DNA from: Actinomycetota bacterium
GTDB taxonomy: Bacteria > Actinomycetota > Acidimicrobiia > Acidimicrobiales > Acidimicrobilacustridaceae
Direction of reading: 5' to 3'
Assembly: GCA_016185305.1 (NCBI GenBank)
Contig: JACPNV010000042.1
Span: 1-60,634 of the forward strand
DNA: 60,634 nt
Below, one piece after another: positions 1 through 9,151 of the stretch (positions are counted from its first letter, which is position 1; each line of letters opens with the position of its first letter). The notes beneath the pieces were generated by a model. The model ran no database searches, was not told the DNA's origin, and worked only from the letters and a program-made list of their open reading frames with translations. A program made the position numbers and the translations under genes.

Positions 1-1
1 C

Positions 2-1081
<1,080 letters not shown>

Positions 1082-1134
1082 TGCGCGTCCGCGGGAGCCA
1101 CGCCCAGAGAATCTGTCACAAAATTTTGGGAAAA

Positions 1135-1155
1135 CTTGCGTTGCAAGCACTCAGA
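1135..1155 (+). promoter_or_regulatory. HAIR-like HspR operator over the hsp20 promoter
   Basis: The half sites CTTGCGT and ACTCAGA are separated by exactly 7 bases, matching the HspR-associated inverted repeat (CTTGAGT-N7-ACTCAAG) with one and two mismatches. The left part also forms a perfect 5-bp inverted repeat, CTTGC-GTT-GCAAG (1135-1147). The operator covers the candidate -35 box (1141-1146). HspR control is inferred from the consensus; a RheA-type repressor is an alternative. Confidence 0.55.
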
Positions 1156-1169
1156 TTTCTTGTTATCTT
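1141..1169 (+). promoter_or_regulatory. Candidate hsp20 promoter
   Basis: A -35 TTGCAA (1141-1146) and a -10 TATCTT (1164-1169) are separated by 17 bases, each matching four of six consensus positions. The stretch is clearly richer in A and T than its surroundings, and it is overlapped by the HAIR-like repeat. Confidence 0.55.
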
Positions 1170-1205
1170 GCCCGAGAACCACCCACGACCTCGGGAGATG
1201 AACCC

Positions 1206-1628
1206 ATGCTCTTGCGCTTCGATCCGTTCCGCGAGCTCGACCGCTTGGCCGAGCAGACCCGCACCCCGTCGATCCCGATGGACGCCGAACGCCATGGTGA
1301 CCGGGTCGAGATCCGTTTCGATCTGCCGGGCTTCGATCCCGAGCACGTGGAGCTGGAAGTCGAGCGAAACGTCCTGGCCCTCAAGGCCGAGCGCCAGTGG
1401 CAGCGGTCCGAAGAGACCCAAGTGCTCGCAGGCGAGCGACGCCACGGCACCTACACCCGCCAGCTCTTCCTCGGCGACCAGCTCGACGGCGCCAACATCT
1501 CGGCAAGCTACGAGAACGGGGTGCTGGCAGTGACGATCCCCGTCGCCGAGACCGCCAAGCCCAAGAAGGTGGCGATCGACAGTGCTGGTGCCCCGAAGCC
1601 GATCGACGCCGAGTCGACCGCCGCCTGA
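1206..1628 (+). CDS. Hsp20/alpha-crystallin small heat shock protein
   Basis: ATP-independent holdase chaperone of 140 residues that keeps unfolding proteins soluble. The alpha-crystallin domain covers roughly residues 17-120 and ends with the signature ENGVLAVTIP, the family's GVL motif. A short N-terminal arm (LLRFDPFRELDRL) is typical of actinobacterial Hsp18/Acr2 proteins, and the C-terminal tail is rich in Ala, Pro and Lys. The ATG is preceded by GGGAG at good spacing. It stands alone between a heat-shock-type operator upstream and a strong hairpin downstream, so it is probably monocistronic and heat induced. Confidence 0.95.
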   Translation: MLLRFDPFRELDRLAEQTRTPSIPMDAERHGDRVEIRFDLPGFDPEHVELEVERNVLALKAERQWQRSEETQVLAGERRHGTYTRQLFLGDQLDGANISASYENGVLAVTIPVAETAKPKKVAIDSAGAPKPIDAESTAA

Positions 1629-1717
1629 ATCCCCGCGCCACTTCCTGTCAACAACCTCAACCTCATCAACCGGGCGGCCGGTCGGTTCGCATCGACCGCC
1701 GCCCGCTCCACCCCCTC

Positions 1718-1747
1718 CGGTGCCCGACCAGCGTTGGTCGGGCACCG
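1718..1747 (+). terminator. Strong hairpin after hsp20
   Basis: A perfect 13-bp stem (1718-1730 pairing with 1735-1747) closes a GCGT loop, followed by a weak T run (CTGGTTTT). It lies about 90 bases after the hsp20 stop and 60 before the next gene, so it most likely ends hsp20 transcription. Confidence 0.7.
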
Positions 1748-1807
1748 CTGGTTTTGGGCGCACTACGATGCCGCGGTTTCCGTTCGTCGACAACGAAGCG
1801 AGGCGAG

Positions 1808-2044
1808 ATGGCCGTCAGTGCGTATGTCCTCATCCAGACCGAGGTCGGCAAGGCCGCGCAGGTGGCTACCGAGATGCGGGCCATCGACGGCGTGACGTCG
1901 GCTGACGATGTCACCGGACCTTACGACGTCATCGCCATCGCCCAAGCCGACACGATGGACGACCTCGGCAAGATGGTCGTCAGCCGGGTGCAGATGATCG
2001 ATGGCATCACCCGCACGACCACGTGCCCGGTCGTGAACCTCTAG
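1808..2044 (+). CDS. Stand-alone Lrp/AsnC ligand-binding (RAM) domain protein
   Basis: A 78-residue protein made only of the alpha-beta ligand-binding domain of Lrp/AsnC regulators, with no helix-turn-helix. Typical features are the opening AYVLIQTEVGK, the central VTGPYDVIAI and the closing segment TRTTTCPVV. Such stand-alone RAM proteins are common in actinobacteria and bind small molecules as dimers; the ligand cannot be read from the sequence. The ATG follows GAGGCGAG. The gene ends in an 18-bp perfect palindrome that also faces the converging gene at 2074. Confidence 0.85.
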   Translation: MAVSAYVLIQTEVGKAAQVATEMRAIDGVTSADDVTGPYDVIAIAQADTMDDLGKMVVSRVQMIDGITRTTTCPVVNL

Positions 2045-2055
2045 CTAGCTAGAGG
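2038..2055. repeat. 18-bp perfect palindrome at a convergent gene end
   Basis: CCTCTAGCTAGCTAGAGG is identical to its own reverse complement and contains the TAG stop of the upstream gene. It lies between two converging genes, so it might act in either direction as a weak terminator or protein site. There is no loop and no T run. Confidence 0.5.
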
Positions 2056-2073
2056 GGCCCAACGTTCGGAACG

Positions 2074-2451
2074 CTAACCGCCGATCGCGCGGGCGCCGAC
2101 GAGCATCGCCCTGATGCCGAGACCCATGATGAACAGACCACCGAAGCCGTAGAGCAGGTACTCGTACTTCTTCATCTGGCCTCGGTAGCTGTACAGGACG
2201 CCGACCGCGAAGATGGCGGTGAAGCCATAGAGCATGTGGAACTTCGGCGGCTCGTAGCCCTGCCCGGCGACCAGCGCGACGCCCAGGAGCACCTGGACGA
2301 AGATCGTGAGCTCGGCCACGATCACGAACCACCACAGCGCACGTGTGCGCAGCGCCGGCCACCAGTTCGCGCCCAGGCACCACAGCCCGGCGAGCGCGTT
2401 CGACACGATCATGAACCAGGCGAAGTTCTGGTGGATGTCATAGAGCGACAC
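2074..2451 (-). CDS. Four-helix integral membrane protein of unknown function
   Basis: A 125-residue protein with four predicted membrane segments (about residues 10-30, 38-62, 72-92 and 98-118), joined by short charged loops. It is rich in Trp, Tyr and Phe. A GTG start (MSLYDIHQNF) is used. I do not recognise a named family; conserved-looking His8 and the aromatic belts could suggest a heme- or quinone-related membrane protein, but nothing proves it. It converges on the Lrp-domain gene and lies downstream of a 16-bp tandem repeat. Confidence 0.7.
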   Translation of the reverse strand: MSLYDIHQNFAWFMIVSNALAGLWCLGANWWPALRTRALWWFVIVAELTIFVQVLLGVALVAGQGYEPPKFHMLYGFTAIFAVGVLYSYRGQMKKYEYLLYGFGGLFIMGLGIRAMLVGARAIGG

Positions 2452-2475
2452 AGCGCCGTAGTCTGCTACGAGCCC

Positions 2476-2507
2476 GCCGACCGGCCAACTCGCCGACCGG
2501 CCAACTC
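2476..2507. repeat. Two tandem copies of a 16-bp unit
   Basis: GCCGACCGGCCAACTC occurs twice head to tail (2476-2491 and 2492-2507), in the gap upstream of the membrane-protein gene at 2451. It may be a recent slippage duplication or an operator. Confidence 0.8.
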
Positions 2508-2520
2508 GACGGCGGCGCGG

Positions 2521-2856
2521 TCAGAGCGGCGGGTTCGAGCCACCGGCAACCTGATAGCTCCACAGCTCACTGCTCACACCGACGGGCGGCTTGGCGTCGC
2601 CCCCTTCTTGTTTCGGCGCCTCCGACCGGTGACCGTGCGCGAACGCGGGCGAGCTCACCCAGGCATCGAACGACTCCTCGTCGCGCCAACGGGTGATGAC
2701 CAACCACGTCAACCGGTCATCGGTGGGCTCGAGCAACTCGAAGCCCTCGAAGCCCTCCTGGTTGTCGACGGCGCCCGCGCGAGCGGCGAAGCGCTTCGCC
2801 AACTCGTCGCCACTGTCGGCGGGCACGGTGATGGCATTGATCTTGATCACGGTCAT
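2521..2856 (-). CDS. mhuD: MhuD-like heme-degrading monooxygenase
   Basis: A 111-residue ABM-fold protein that aligns closely with mycobacterial MhuD, which cleaves heme to mycobilin and free iron. Asn7 and Trp66 fall at the same numbers as in MhuD, and a His pair (His74/His76) sits where the heme-ligating His75 is expected. The opening MTVIKINAI matches the family start; the frame extends 11 codons upstream but without family similarity, so the ATG at 2856 is preferred. It is a single gene on the minus strand, and no heme-uptake gene is visible nearby. The C-terminal tail (SNPPL) is not conserved in MhuD. Confidence 0.8.
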   Translation of the reverse strand: MTVIKINAITVPADSGDELAKRFAARAGAVDNQEGFEGFELLEPTDDRLTWLVITRWRDEESFDAWVSSPAFAHGHRSEAPKQEGGDAKPPVGVSSELWSYQVAGGSNPPL

Positions 2857-2915
2857 GGCGAGATCGTTGCCGCTCGTTCGCAGGAGCACAACCTCACGTC
2901 ACCCACCGAGAGGCG

Positions 2916-3437
2916 TCACGACTGCTCGATCGACCACTGCTGCTGATCGGCGACCGGCACACCATCGTCGACCGGCACCGACAGCGTCCCCGTCTGCCCG
3001 GTGCTGTCCTTCACGTCGCACCGCAGCGTGCCGTTGCCACCGGCGACGACGACAGCCCGCGGGCAGCTGACCACCAGGTCGGAGCTGATCGTCCGCGCGT
3101 AGGCCGTCAGCTCGGCGATGTAACGGTCGGGAACCACAAAGTCCTTTCCGGTCTCCCATGCGAGCTTCATCTGCCCACCCTCGTCGCGCTGGGTCACGAC
3201 CACGCTGAACGGTTCACCCTTGTCCGTCACGACGGTGCACGTGAAGGTCGAGCCAGGGGCCCGGGCGATGCTCGGCGGGCAATCGATGCGGGTGACGACG
3301 ACGCCGAGGCCGTTGAGCTTGCTGGTGATGGGCTGGATGATCGGTGCGGCGTCGACCTGTTCTTGCGGAGCGCCCGTGCAAGCGCTGAGCACCGCACCGA
3401 GAACCATGGGGACAGCGAGCCGGAACGCCGCGTTCAC
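2916..3437 (-). CDS. Lipoprotein with two DUF4333-like domains
   Basis: A 173-residue exported lipoprotein. A GTG start gives the signal peptide NAAFRLAVPMVLGAVLSAC with lipobox LSAC; the Cys would be acylated. Two repeats follow, each opening with a CP motif and holding a second Cys about 17 residues later (IDCPP...FTC and VSCPR...LRC), as in the DUF4333 family of mycobacterial lipoproteins. The paired Cys suggest one disulfide per domain. The role is unknown. It is divergent from the marR gene at 3640, sharing about 200 bases of control region. Confidence 0.75.
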   Translation of the reverse strand: MNAAFRLAVPMVLGAVLSACTGAPQEQVDAAPIIQPITSKLNGLGVVVTRIDCPPSIARAPGSTFTCTVVTDKGEPFSVVVTQRDEGGQMKLAWETGKDFVVPDRYIAELTAYARTISSDLVVSCPRAVVVAGGNGTLRCDVKDSTGQTGTLSVPVDDGVPVADQQQWSIEQS

Positions 3438-3639
3438 GAACGAGAAGAGTAGAGGCTGCACCGAGGAGCGCAGCCATGGTCCGAGCGGCCCGGCGCCGAG
3501 CACAGAGCGGGGATCGGATCGTGAGTGCGGACATCGCACCGGTCCACGGGGCAGATCAGAGGTTGGTGAGTTGTCACTTCGTTCGCAGCCAAATAATGTG
3601 AAAGCGACGTATCCCAACCGGCGCGAGAAGGTGCACCGA

Positions 3640-4125
3640 ATGAGCAAGGGCAACCCGCCACAACCCCGCTTGTCGCTTGGCCGGCAGATCGCGATGACAG
3701 CCAAGCAGACCCGCGAATGGGCCGACCGCGTCTTCGCCGAGAACGGCGGCAGCCTCGTGACCTGGATCGTCCTGCAGCACGCTTCGCAGGCCCAGCCGCC
3801 GGGTTTCAGCCAGCGCGAGCTCGCCGGCCACATGTCGATCGGCGGTCCGGCGCTGGTCCGGCATCTCGATCGCCTCGAGAGCGAGGGTCTGGTCGAGCGG
3901 CAGCCCGACCCGAACGACCGGCGTGTCACCCGAGTGTCGATCACTGCCAAGGGGCGGCGCCAGCACGCCGCGCTGGCCGAGGTTGCCAAGCGCGTCGACG
4001 ATCAGCTCGCCGAGTCGCTCACCGAACGAGAGCTACGAATCGTGCTGCCGGCGCTGGCGCGCATCGAACGGCATGCTGCCATGCTCAACGCCGCGACCAC
4101 GCCGAAACGACCGGAAAGCGCGTGA
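3640..4125 (+). CDS. MarR-family transcriptional regulator
   Basis: A 161-residue winged-helix repressor. The DNA-binding part lies at about residues 50-120, with FSQRELAGHMSIGGPALVRH as recognition helix region and the wing at DPNDRRVTRVSIT, the signature of MarR. The ATG is preceded by GAGAAGG at nine bases. The stop overlaps the start of an ABC-transporter ATPase stub (GTGA), so this was probably the regulator of an efflux operon whose transporter genes have been lost. Confidence 0.88.
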   Translation: MSKGNPPQPRLSLGRQIAMTAKQTREWADRVFAENGGSLVTWIVLQHASQAQPPGFSQRELAGHMSIGGPALVRHLDRLESEGLVERQPDPNDRRVTRVSITAKGRRQHAALAEVAKRVDDQLAESLTERELRIVLPALARIERHAAMLNAATTPKRPESA

Positions 4126-4232
4126 CCGAGCGCACGACCGGCTCCGCTGGGGCCGCGACCGAACCGGCGGCCGACGAAGTCATACGAACCGTCAACCTCA
4201 CCAAGGTCTACCCGGGCGGTGTGAACTCGTGA
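4122..4232 (+). pseudogene. N-terminal stub of an ABC transporter ATPase
   Basis: A 36-codon frame beginning with GTG and overlapping the marR stop by 3 bases. Its C-terminal half, IRTVNLTKVYPGG, is the typical N-terminal strand and A-loop (aromatic Tyr) of drug-efflux ABC ATPases, but the frame stops before the Walker A motif. The following bases run into the convergent dehydrogenase gene. It reads as a truncated remnant of a MarR-ABC operon, not as a functional small protein. Confidence 0.6.
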
Positions 4233-4256
4233 GCTGGGAGCGCCCGGAGCCAACCG

Positions 4257-5366
4257 TCAGAACGCGTCTTCGAGGAGGCGGAGAGCGTCGGCTTCGCTCA
4301 CGGGCTTGGGGTTGGCCTGGACGTTGAAGTTGCTCTGCGAGAGGCGAGCCACCGCTTCGAGGTCGTCCTCGGTGACACCCGCGTCCGACAGCCGGGTCGG
4401 CAAGCCGACCCGTTCAACCAGAGCCTCGACCGCGTCGGCGCAGTCGGCGTCGTCGGTTTCGAGCGCGTCACCGATCGCAGCGATCGCGTCGGGTACGGCT
4501 TCGGCGTTGAAGCGGATGGCGTGCGGGAGGATGATCGCGTTGGCCAAGCCGTGGGGGATGCCGGTACGCCCGCCGATCAGCTGCGCCAGGCCATGGTGGA
4601 TGCCCATGCTGCCGTTCTGCAGGCAACGGCCACCGAGCACGGCGCCCTCCAGCATCGCGGTGCGACCGGCGAGGTCTTCGGGCTCCTCGACAACCCAGGG
4701 CAGTGCCACCGAGATGCGACGGGCGCCGGCGATGGCTATCGCCTTCGCCTCGGGAGTCGCCGTCGCGGACCACAGGATCTCGACGCAATGCGCGAGCGCG
4801 TTCATCCCTGTCTCCGCGCTCACCCTCGGCGGGGTCGTAAGCGTGAGCTCAGGGTCGTACACCGCCGCGATCGGCGCACACGTCGGGCCGCCCGCCCCGC
4901 TCTTCTGCCGGGTGTGCGGATCGGTCATGCCGAAGAACGGCGTCAGCTCGGCACCCGAGTACGTGGTCGGTATCGACACGTGCGGCATCAGCGGCCGGTC
5001 TGCGTACGACGTGCCCGGCGCGCCCTGTTCCTGCTCGAGGAAGAAGTTGACCGCTTTGCCGAGATCGGCGCACGAACCGCCGCCGAACGAGACGATGGCG
5101 TCAGCGCCGTCGCGGCGTGCCGCCATCACCGCCGCCTGGACGGCCGTTGCCGGCACGTGCGACTCGACCTCCGCGAACGTCGTCGCCAGGTTGCGACCGA
5201 TGGCCCCGACCACGCGCTCGCCATCGACCGACGACGCCCTCCCCTTGGTGGTCACCAGCAACACCCGCTTGACACCGAGCGCCCGTATCGACTCGGCCAG
5301 CCGCCCCACCGAGCCGGGGCCGAAGAGGATCCGTTGCGCGTAGCCGGTGTGGGTCCACGAGGTCAC
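4257..5366 (-). CDS. Iron-containing alcohol dehydrogenase / maleylacetate reductase-like protein
   Basis: A 369-residue NAD(P)-dependent oxidoreductase of the iron-ADH superfamily. The nucleotide-binding motif IVSFGGGSCADLGKA and the histidines in HHGLAQLIGG and GIPHGLANA match maleylacetate reductases, which act at the end of chloroaromatic and resorcinol breakdown. The GTG start is chosen because it overlaps the stop of the upstream PIG-L gene (GTGA). The usual partner, an intradiol dioxygenase, is not seen, so the substrate is open. It forms an operon with the PIG-L gene. Confidence 0.8.
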   Translation of the reverse strand: MTSWTHTGYAQRILFGPGSVGRLAESIRALGVKRVLLVTTKGRASSVDGERVVGAIGRNLATTFAEVESHVPATAVQAAVMAARRDGADAIVSFGGGSCADLGKAVNFFLEQEQGAPGTSYADRPLMPHVSIPTTYSGAELTPFFGMTDPHTRQKSGAGGPTCAPIAAVYDPELTLTTPPRVSAETGMNALAHCVEILWSATATPEAKAIAIAGARRISVALPWVVEEPEDLAGRTAMLEGAVLGGRCLQNGSMGIHHGLAQLIGGRTGIPHGLANAIILPHAIRFNAEAVPDAIAAIGDALETDDADCADAVEALVERVGLPTRLSDAGVTEDDLEAVARLSQSNFNVQANPKPVSEADALRLLEDAF

Positions 5367-6208
5367 GAGGGAACCTGTCGACTCACGCTCTCGAACAGGT
5401 CGCCCGCAAAGGCGGCACCCTCGGCTCGGGACGAGCCGCTCTTGATGAACCACTCGGTGCCGAACGCTGTGGCGAAGACCTCCGGCGGCATCTTCATGAA
5501 GAAGGACTCCTCGGAGATCTGGCTCGCATGCGCTTCCATCGACCTCCGCTTCTGTTCGATCTGCGCCGACACATCGATGGCATGGGTGATCAGCGCTTCG
5601 GGCGAGCCGAAGTCGGCGGCATCGGCCGTGCGCTCTTCGAGTTGCGCCCGGTCTTCCTCACTCATGCCGGCGTCGAAGACGCCGGCTTCGCGTTGCGCTT
5701 CCATCATCTGGCGGATGCGGTCGCGGTTCATCGTGGCCTGGAACACGTGCTGCAAGCCCGTCAGCTCGGCGGCCCGAGCACCCACACGGTGGACCTGGAT
5801 GTGATCGGGATGGCCGTAGCCGCCGTGGTCGTCGTAGATCGTCAACACGTCCGCGCCGACCTCGCGCAGCAGCGCCGCCAGCTTCTCCGCCGCCTCCTCG
5901 ACATCGGCTTGCCAGAAGCAGTTCGGGTTGTCGTTGGTCGGCTCACCCATCATGCCCGAGTCTTCGTAACCGAGGAACTCCACCCGCTCGGCCCCGAGGA
6001 TCTCGGCCGAGCGATGGGTCTCTTGCACGCGCCGCTCCCAAAGGTGCTCGCCCTCGTCGAGCACACCTTCGACCGGCTCGCCCTGCTCGCCCCGCGTTCC
6101 CACCACGAGCACCACGCGATGACCCGCCGCCGCCGCTTTGGCCATCGACCCGCCAGTCGCGATCGATTCGTCGTCGGGATGCGCATGGAAGGTCACGAGC
6201 GTTGCCAC
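5363..6208 (-). CDS. PIG-L family deacetylase (mycothiol Mca/MshB type)
   Basis: A 281-residue zinc hydrolase. The motif HAHPDDE (residues 8-14) and HPDH (133-136) supply the expected ligands His10, Asp13 and His136 of MshB and Mca, which act on GlcNAc-inositol or on mycothiol conjugates. The length is close to Mca. The GTG start lies 8 bases after a TAGCAT box, suggesting a leaderless transcript. It is first in an operon with the dehydrogenase. Whether it cleaves a mycothiol-type substrate here is inference. Confidence 0.82.
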   Translation of the reverse strand: MATLVTFHAHPDDESIATGGSMAKAAAAGHRVVLVVGTRGEQGEPVEGVLDEGEHLWERRVQETHRSAEILGAERVEFLGYEDSGMMGEPTNDNPNCFWQADVEEAAEKLAALLREVGADVLTIYDDHGGYGHPDHIQVHRVGARAAELTGLQHVFQATMNRDRIRQMMEAQREAGVFDAGMSEEDRAQLEERTADAADFGSPEALITHAIDVSAQIEQKRRSMEAHASQISEESFFMKMPPEVFATAFGTEWFIKSGSSRAEGAAFAGDLFESVSRQVPS

Positions 6209-6216
6209 GGCGGTCG

Positions 6217-6222
6217 ATGCTA
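6217..6222 (-). promoter_or_regulatory. -10 box TAGCAT for the PIG-L operon
   Basis: On the minus strand TAGCAT ends 8 bases before the GTG start at 6208, leaving no room for a ribosome binding site. This fits a leaderless mRNA. Confidence 0.45.
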
Positions 6223-6366
6223 CCGGCGAGATCGTGATTTGGCGCTTGCGACACGGCCGTCGGTACGCTGAGGCCAGCCGATGCGCGTGTCCACGCCGGG
6301 TGAGATGCGCCAGTGGCCCCTCCTTCGGAGCCGGCCCCGATGATGCTCGCTGCGATCGACCGCGGT

Positions 6367-7518
6367 TCAGGCGATGGCGCCGGCCTCGCGCAGCTTCGCG
6401 ATCCGGTCCGCGTCGAAGCCCCAGTCGCCCAGGGCATCGTCGGTGTGCTGGCCCGGGTTCGCGGGAGGCCGCGACACGGCGCCCGGCGTGCGCGAGAAGC
6501 GTGGGGCCGGTGAGGGCTGGACGATCCCCTCGCTCTCGAAGAACGTGCCACGGTGGACGTTGTGCGGGTGCTTGGGCGCCTCTTCCATCGACAGGACCGG
6601 CGCGAAGCACACGTCGCTGGCATCCATGAGCTCGCACCACTCGTCGCGCGTCTTCGTCTTGAACAGCTCGACCGCCCGCTCGCGCATCTCTGGCCAGCGC
6701 GCGCGGTCGTGCTGGATCGGCTGATCGCCATCCGCGTCGGTGATGCCTGACTTCGCCAGCAACTCGGCGAAGAACTGCGGCTCGAGCGAACCGACAGACA
6801 CGTACTTCTCGTCTTTGGTCTCGTACACGTCGTAGAACCAGGCGCCCGTGTCGAGGAGGTTGCTGCCCCGCTGGTCCTGCCAGAAGCCCATGGCGCGGAA
6901 CGCGTGGAACATGGTCATGAGCACCGCGGCGCCGTCCACCATCGCGGCATCGACCACCTGGCCCTTGCCCGATGTGCCCCGCTCGACGAGCGCGCAGGCG
7001 ACGCCATAGGCGAGCAGCATTCCTCCGCCGCCGAAATCGCCGACGAGGTTGAGCGGCGGGACAGGCTTCTCGCCCGCCCGGCCGATCGGCTCGAGCGCGC
7101 CGGCCAGCGCGATGTAGTTGATGTCATGCCCTGCCGCTTGCGCGTACGGCCCGTGCTGACCCCAACCGGTCATGCGCCCGTAGACAAGGCGCGGGTTGCG
7201 CTCGAGGCACGCATCAGGCCCGATCCCCATGCGTTCGGTGACCCCAGGGCGGAAGCCTTCGATGAGCGCGTCCGCTTCGTCGACGAGCGACAGCAACGTC
7301 TCGACGCCGTCCGCGCTCTTCAGGTCGATGCCCACCGATCGGCGGCCCCGGTTCAGCACGTCGAGGTTGGGTGTGCGCGAAGCCTTGGCTCCCACGTTCG
7401 AGGCGCGGTCGATGCGGAGGACATCGGCACCCATGTCGGCGAGCATCATGGCGCAGAACGGCCCGGGGCCGATCCCCGCCAGCTCGAGCACCTTCACCCC
7501 GGTCAGTGGTCCGCTCAC
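6367..7518 (-). CDS. mcr: Alpha-methylacyl-CoA racemase (CaiB/BaiF CoA-transferase family)
   Basis: A 383-residue protein that interconverts 2R and 2S methyl-branched acyl-CoAs so they can enter beta-oxidation. His131 and Asp132 in the block GHDINYIALAG and Asp161 in LVGDFGGGG match His126 and Asp156 of the M. tuberculosis racemase MCR. The GTG start is set by an excellent GGAGGAG seven bases upstream; the frame runs further but has no family similarity. The alpha/beta hydrolase upstream (7569) lies on the same strand, 50 bases away, and may be co-transcribed. Confidence 0.9.
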   Translation of the reverse strand: MSGPLTGVKVLELAGIGPGPFCAMMLADMGADVLRIDRASNVGAKASRTPNLDVLNRGRRSVGIDLKSADGVETLLSLVDEADALIEGFRPGVTERMGIGPDACLERNPRLVYGRMTGWGQHGPYAQAAGHDINYIALAGALEPIGRAGEKPVPPLNLVGDFGGGGMLLAYGVACALVERGTSGKGQVVDAAMVDGAAVLMTMFHAFRAMGFWQDQRGSNLLDTGAWFYDVYETKDEKYVSVGSLEPQFFAELLAKSGITDADGDQPIQHDRARWPEMRERAVELFKTKTRDEWCELMDASDVCFAPVLSMEEAPKHPHNVHRGTFFESEGIVQPSPAPRFSRTPGAVSRPPANPGQHTDDALGDWGFDADRIAKLREAGAIA

Positions 7519-7568
7519 GGTTGTTCTCCTCCGATTTCGATCGTGCGGCGGGCAATCGCCGAGTCTGC

Positions 7569-8459
7569 TCAGACCGAAGCGGCTGAACGGGCCGCCAGGT
7601 TGGTGATGCCTTCGATGATCCGCGCCCAGTAGTAGGTCGGCAAGTCGTGGCCCATGCCTTCGAGGATCACAAGCTCGGATCCTTGGAGGCACTCGGCGGT
7701 ACGCTCGCCGCCGCTCATATTGACGAGCGGGTCGGCATCGCCATGGATCACGAGCGCGTTTACGTCGAGCTTGCGCAGTGCAGCCGAGCGGCTGCCCGAG
7801 GCGAGGATCGCGAGAAGTTGCACACCGAGCCCGACCGGGTAGTAGCCGCGATCCCACGCGAGAGACTCACGCTCGCGGACGCGCTCTTCCTCGAAGTGCT
7901 CGGGCGAGCCGATCAGGCGTGACGCCTCGACCGCCTGCTCGAGGTACTCCTCTTTGGTGTGAACGCGACGTTGAAGCAGGAGCGGGAGGACGTCGGGATT
8001 GGCCTGGCCGACGTCGCGATCGCCAGTCGTCGACATGATCGACGTCAGCGACAGCAGTCGCCCGGGATGATCGATCGCCATCGTCTGGACGATCATGCCG
8101 CCCATCGACGCGCCGGCGACGTGTGCCTGCTGGATGCCGAGCGCGTCGAGAAGCCCGACGGCGTCGGCAGCCATGTCGTGCAGCGTGTACGGCGCCGCGA
8201 CCGGCTCGCCCTGGAACGCTCGCGCCAGCGTGCTCTGGAAGTCGATGGGCTCGGGCAGATCGGTCTTGGACGACAGGCCCACATCACGGTTGTCGAACCG
8301 GGTGACCGAGAACCCGCGGTCGACGAGGGCTTCGCAGAAGTCGACCGCCCACGAGATCTTCTGCGCACCGAGCCCCGAGACGAGCAGCAACGGGGGGCCG
8401 TCAGGATCGCCGAAGGTTTCGTACTCGATCTCGATTCCGTTGGCTTTGGCACGCGGCAT
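7569..8459 (-). CDS. Alpha/beta hydrolase
   Basis: A 296-residue serine hydrolase of the alpha/beta fold. The nucleophile elbow is GASMGG with Ser118; the oxyanion-hole region is SGLGAQ near residue 28; the acid lies in HGDADPLV and the His in GMGHDLP near the C-terminus. Similar actinobacterial proteins are annotated as lipases/esterases or as aclacinomycin methylesterase-like; the substrate is not determinable. The ATG at 8459 is preferred over the one at 8468 because GAGGA lies 8 bases before it. Confidence 0.85.
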   Translation of the reverse strand: MPRAKANGIEIEYETFGDPDGPPLLLVSGLGAQKISWAVDFCEALVDRGFSVTRFDNRDVGLSSKTDLPEPIDFQSTLARAFQGEPVAAPYTLHDMAADAVGLLDALGIQQAHVAGASMGGMIVQTMAIDHPGRLLSLTSIMSTTGDRDVGQANPDVLPLLLQRRVHTKEEYLEQAVEASRLIGSPEHFEEERVRERESLAWDRGYYPVGLGVQLLAILASGSRSAALRKLDVNALVIHGDADPLVNMSGGERTAECLQGSELVILEGMGHDLPTYYWARIIEGITNLAARSAASV

Positions 8460-8506
8460 GCAATTCATCCTCGCCGCTTCTTGATCGTGGGGTCAAGAAG
8501 CGCGAG

Positions 8507-9151
8507 TCAGCGAGATGCGCGTGGCGGCGAGCCAGTGGGGCGCAACGGCGGGGCGCTCGGCATCGGAGTGCTGGCCCAGGCGGTCGGAGCCGCTATGTCC
8601 GGTGCCGGCTCGACCGGATCGCCCGCGAGCCTGCCGCGCGCGGTCGACGCCCGGATCGTCACGAACACCGTCGCCTCGACCAGTGTCACGATCGCGACCG
8701 TGCGGACCACGATGTTCCCCGCGTCGGTTCCCGCGGTGAGGAGATGGACGGTGGCGAGGATGTAGAGCGGATAGCTCGCGAGGTGGATGGCGCGCCACGC
8801 GTTCTTCGGCAATCGCCTCATGAGCAGCGAGCTGATCTCGACCGCGAGCAACAGGTAGAAGGCAACGATGCCGAAGGCCACGGCCGCCGGGCGGTACTCG
8901 GAGGTGAACGGCACGAGCAGCTGCACGGGCGAGAACGGCACGTACGAGTCGACGAGGATGGCCGTCACGTGCACCCCGACGAAGATGACCGCCAGTCCTC
9001 CGAGGAAGCGATGAAGGTCGAGCAGCCATCGCGCCTTGGGCCGTCGGCCGAGGACGCGCGTCGAGAGCAGGAAGCCCCAGGTGACCGACAGGGCCAGCAA
9101 CGACCACGACACGAGCCCCGAAGCCCGTGCGACGAGCCAGGGCAGGTTCAT
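8507..9151 (-). CDS. Ferric-reductase-like transmembrane protein
   Basis: A 214-residue membrane protein with about six membrane segments and a Pro/Ala-rich cytoplasmic tail. Two His pairs, each spaced about 13 residues (DLHRF...GVHV near 47-60 and AIHLASY...TVHLL near 122-136), are the di-heme ligand pattern of the ferric-reductase/YedZ fold. The start overlaps the apbE stop (ATGA). Together with apbE it suggests a membrane electron-transfer module that passes electrons across the membrane, perhaps to a flavinylated acceptor; no separate FMN-binding protein is present here. Confidence 0.8.
   Translation of the reverse strand: MNLPWLVARASGLVSWSLLALSVTWGFLLSTRVLGRRPKARWLLDLHRFLGGLAVIFVGVHVTAILVDSYVPFSPVQLLVPFTSEYRPAAVAFGIVAFYLLLAVEISSLLMRRLPKNAWRAIHLASYPLYILATVHLLTAGTDAGNIVVRTVAIVTLVEATVFVTIRASTARGRLAGDPVEPAPDIAAPTAWASTPMPSAPPLRPTGSPPRASR

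Noticed and set aside
2525..2550. tRNA T-arm-like sequence GGGTTCGAGCC
   Set aside because: The flanking bases do not pair as a T stem, no acceptor or anticodon arm is found, and the bases lie inside the MhuD-like coding region.
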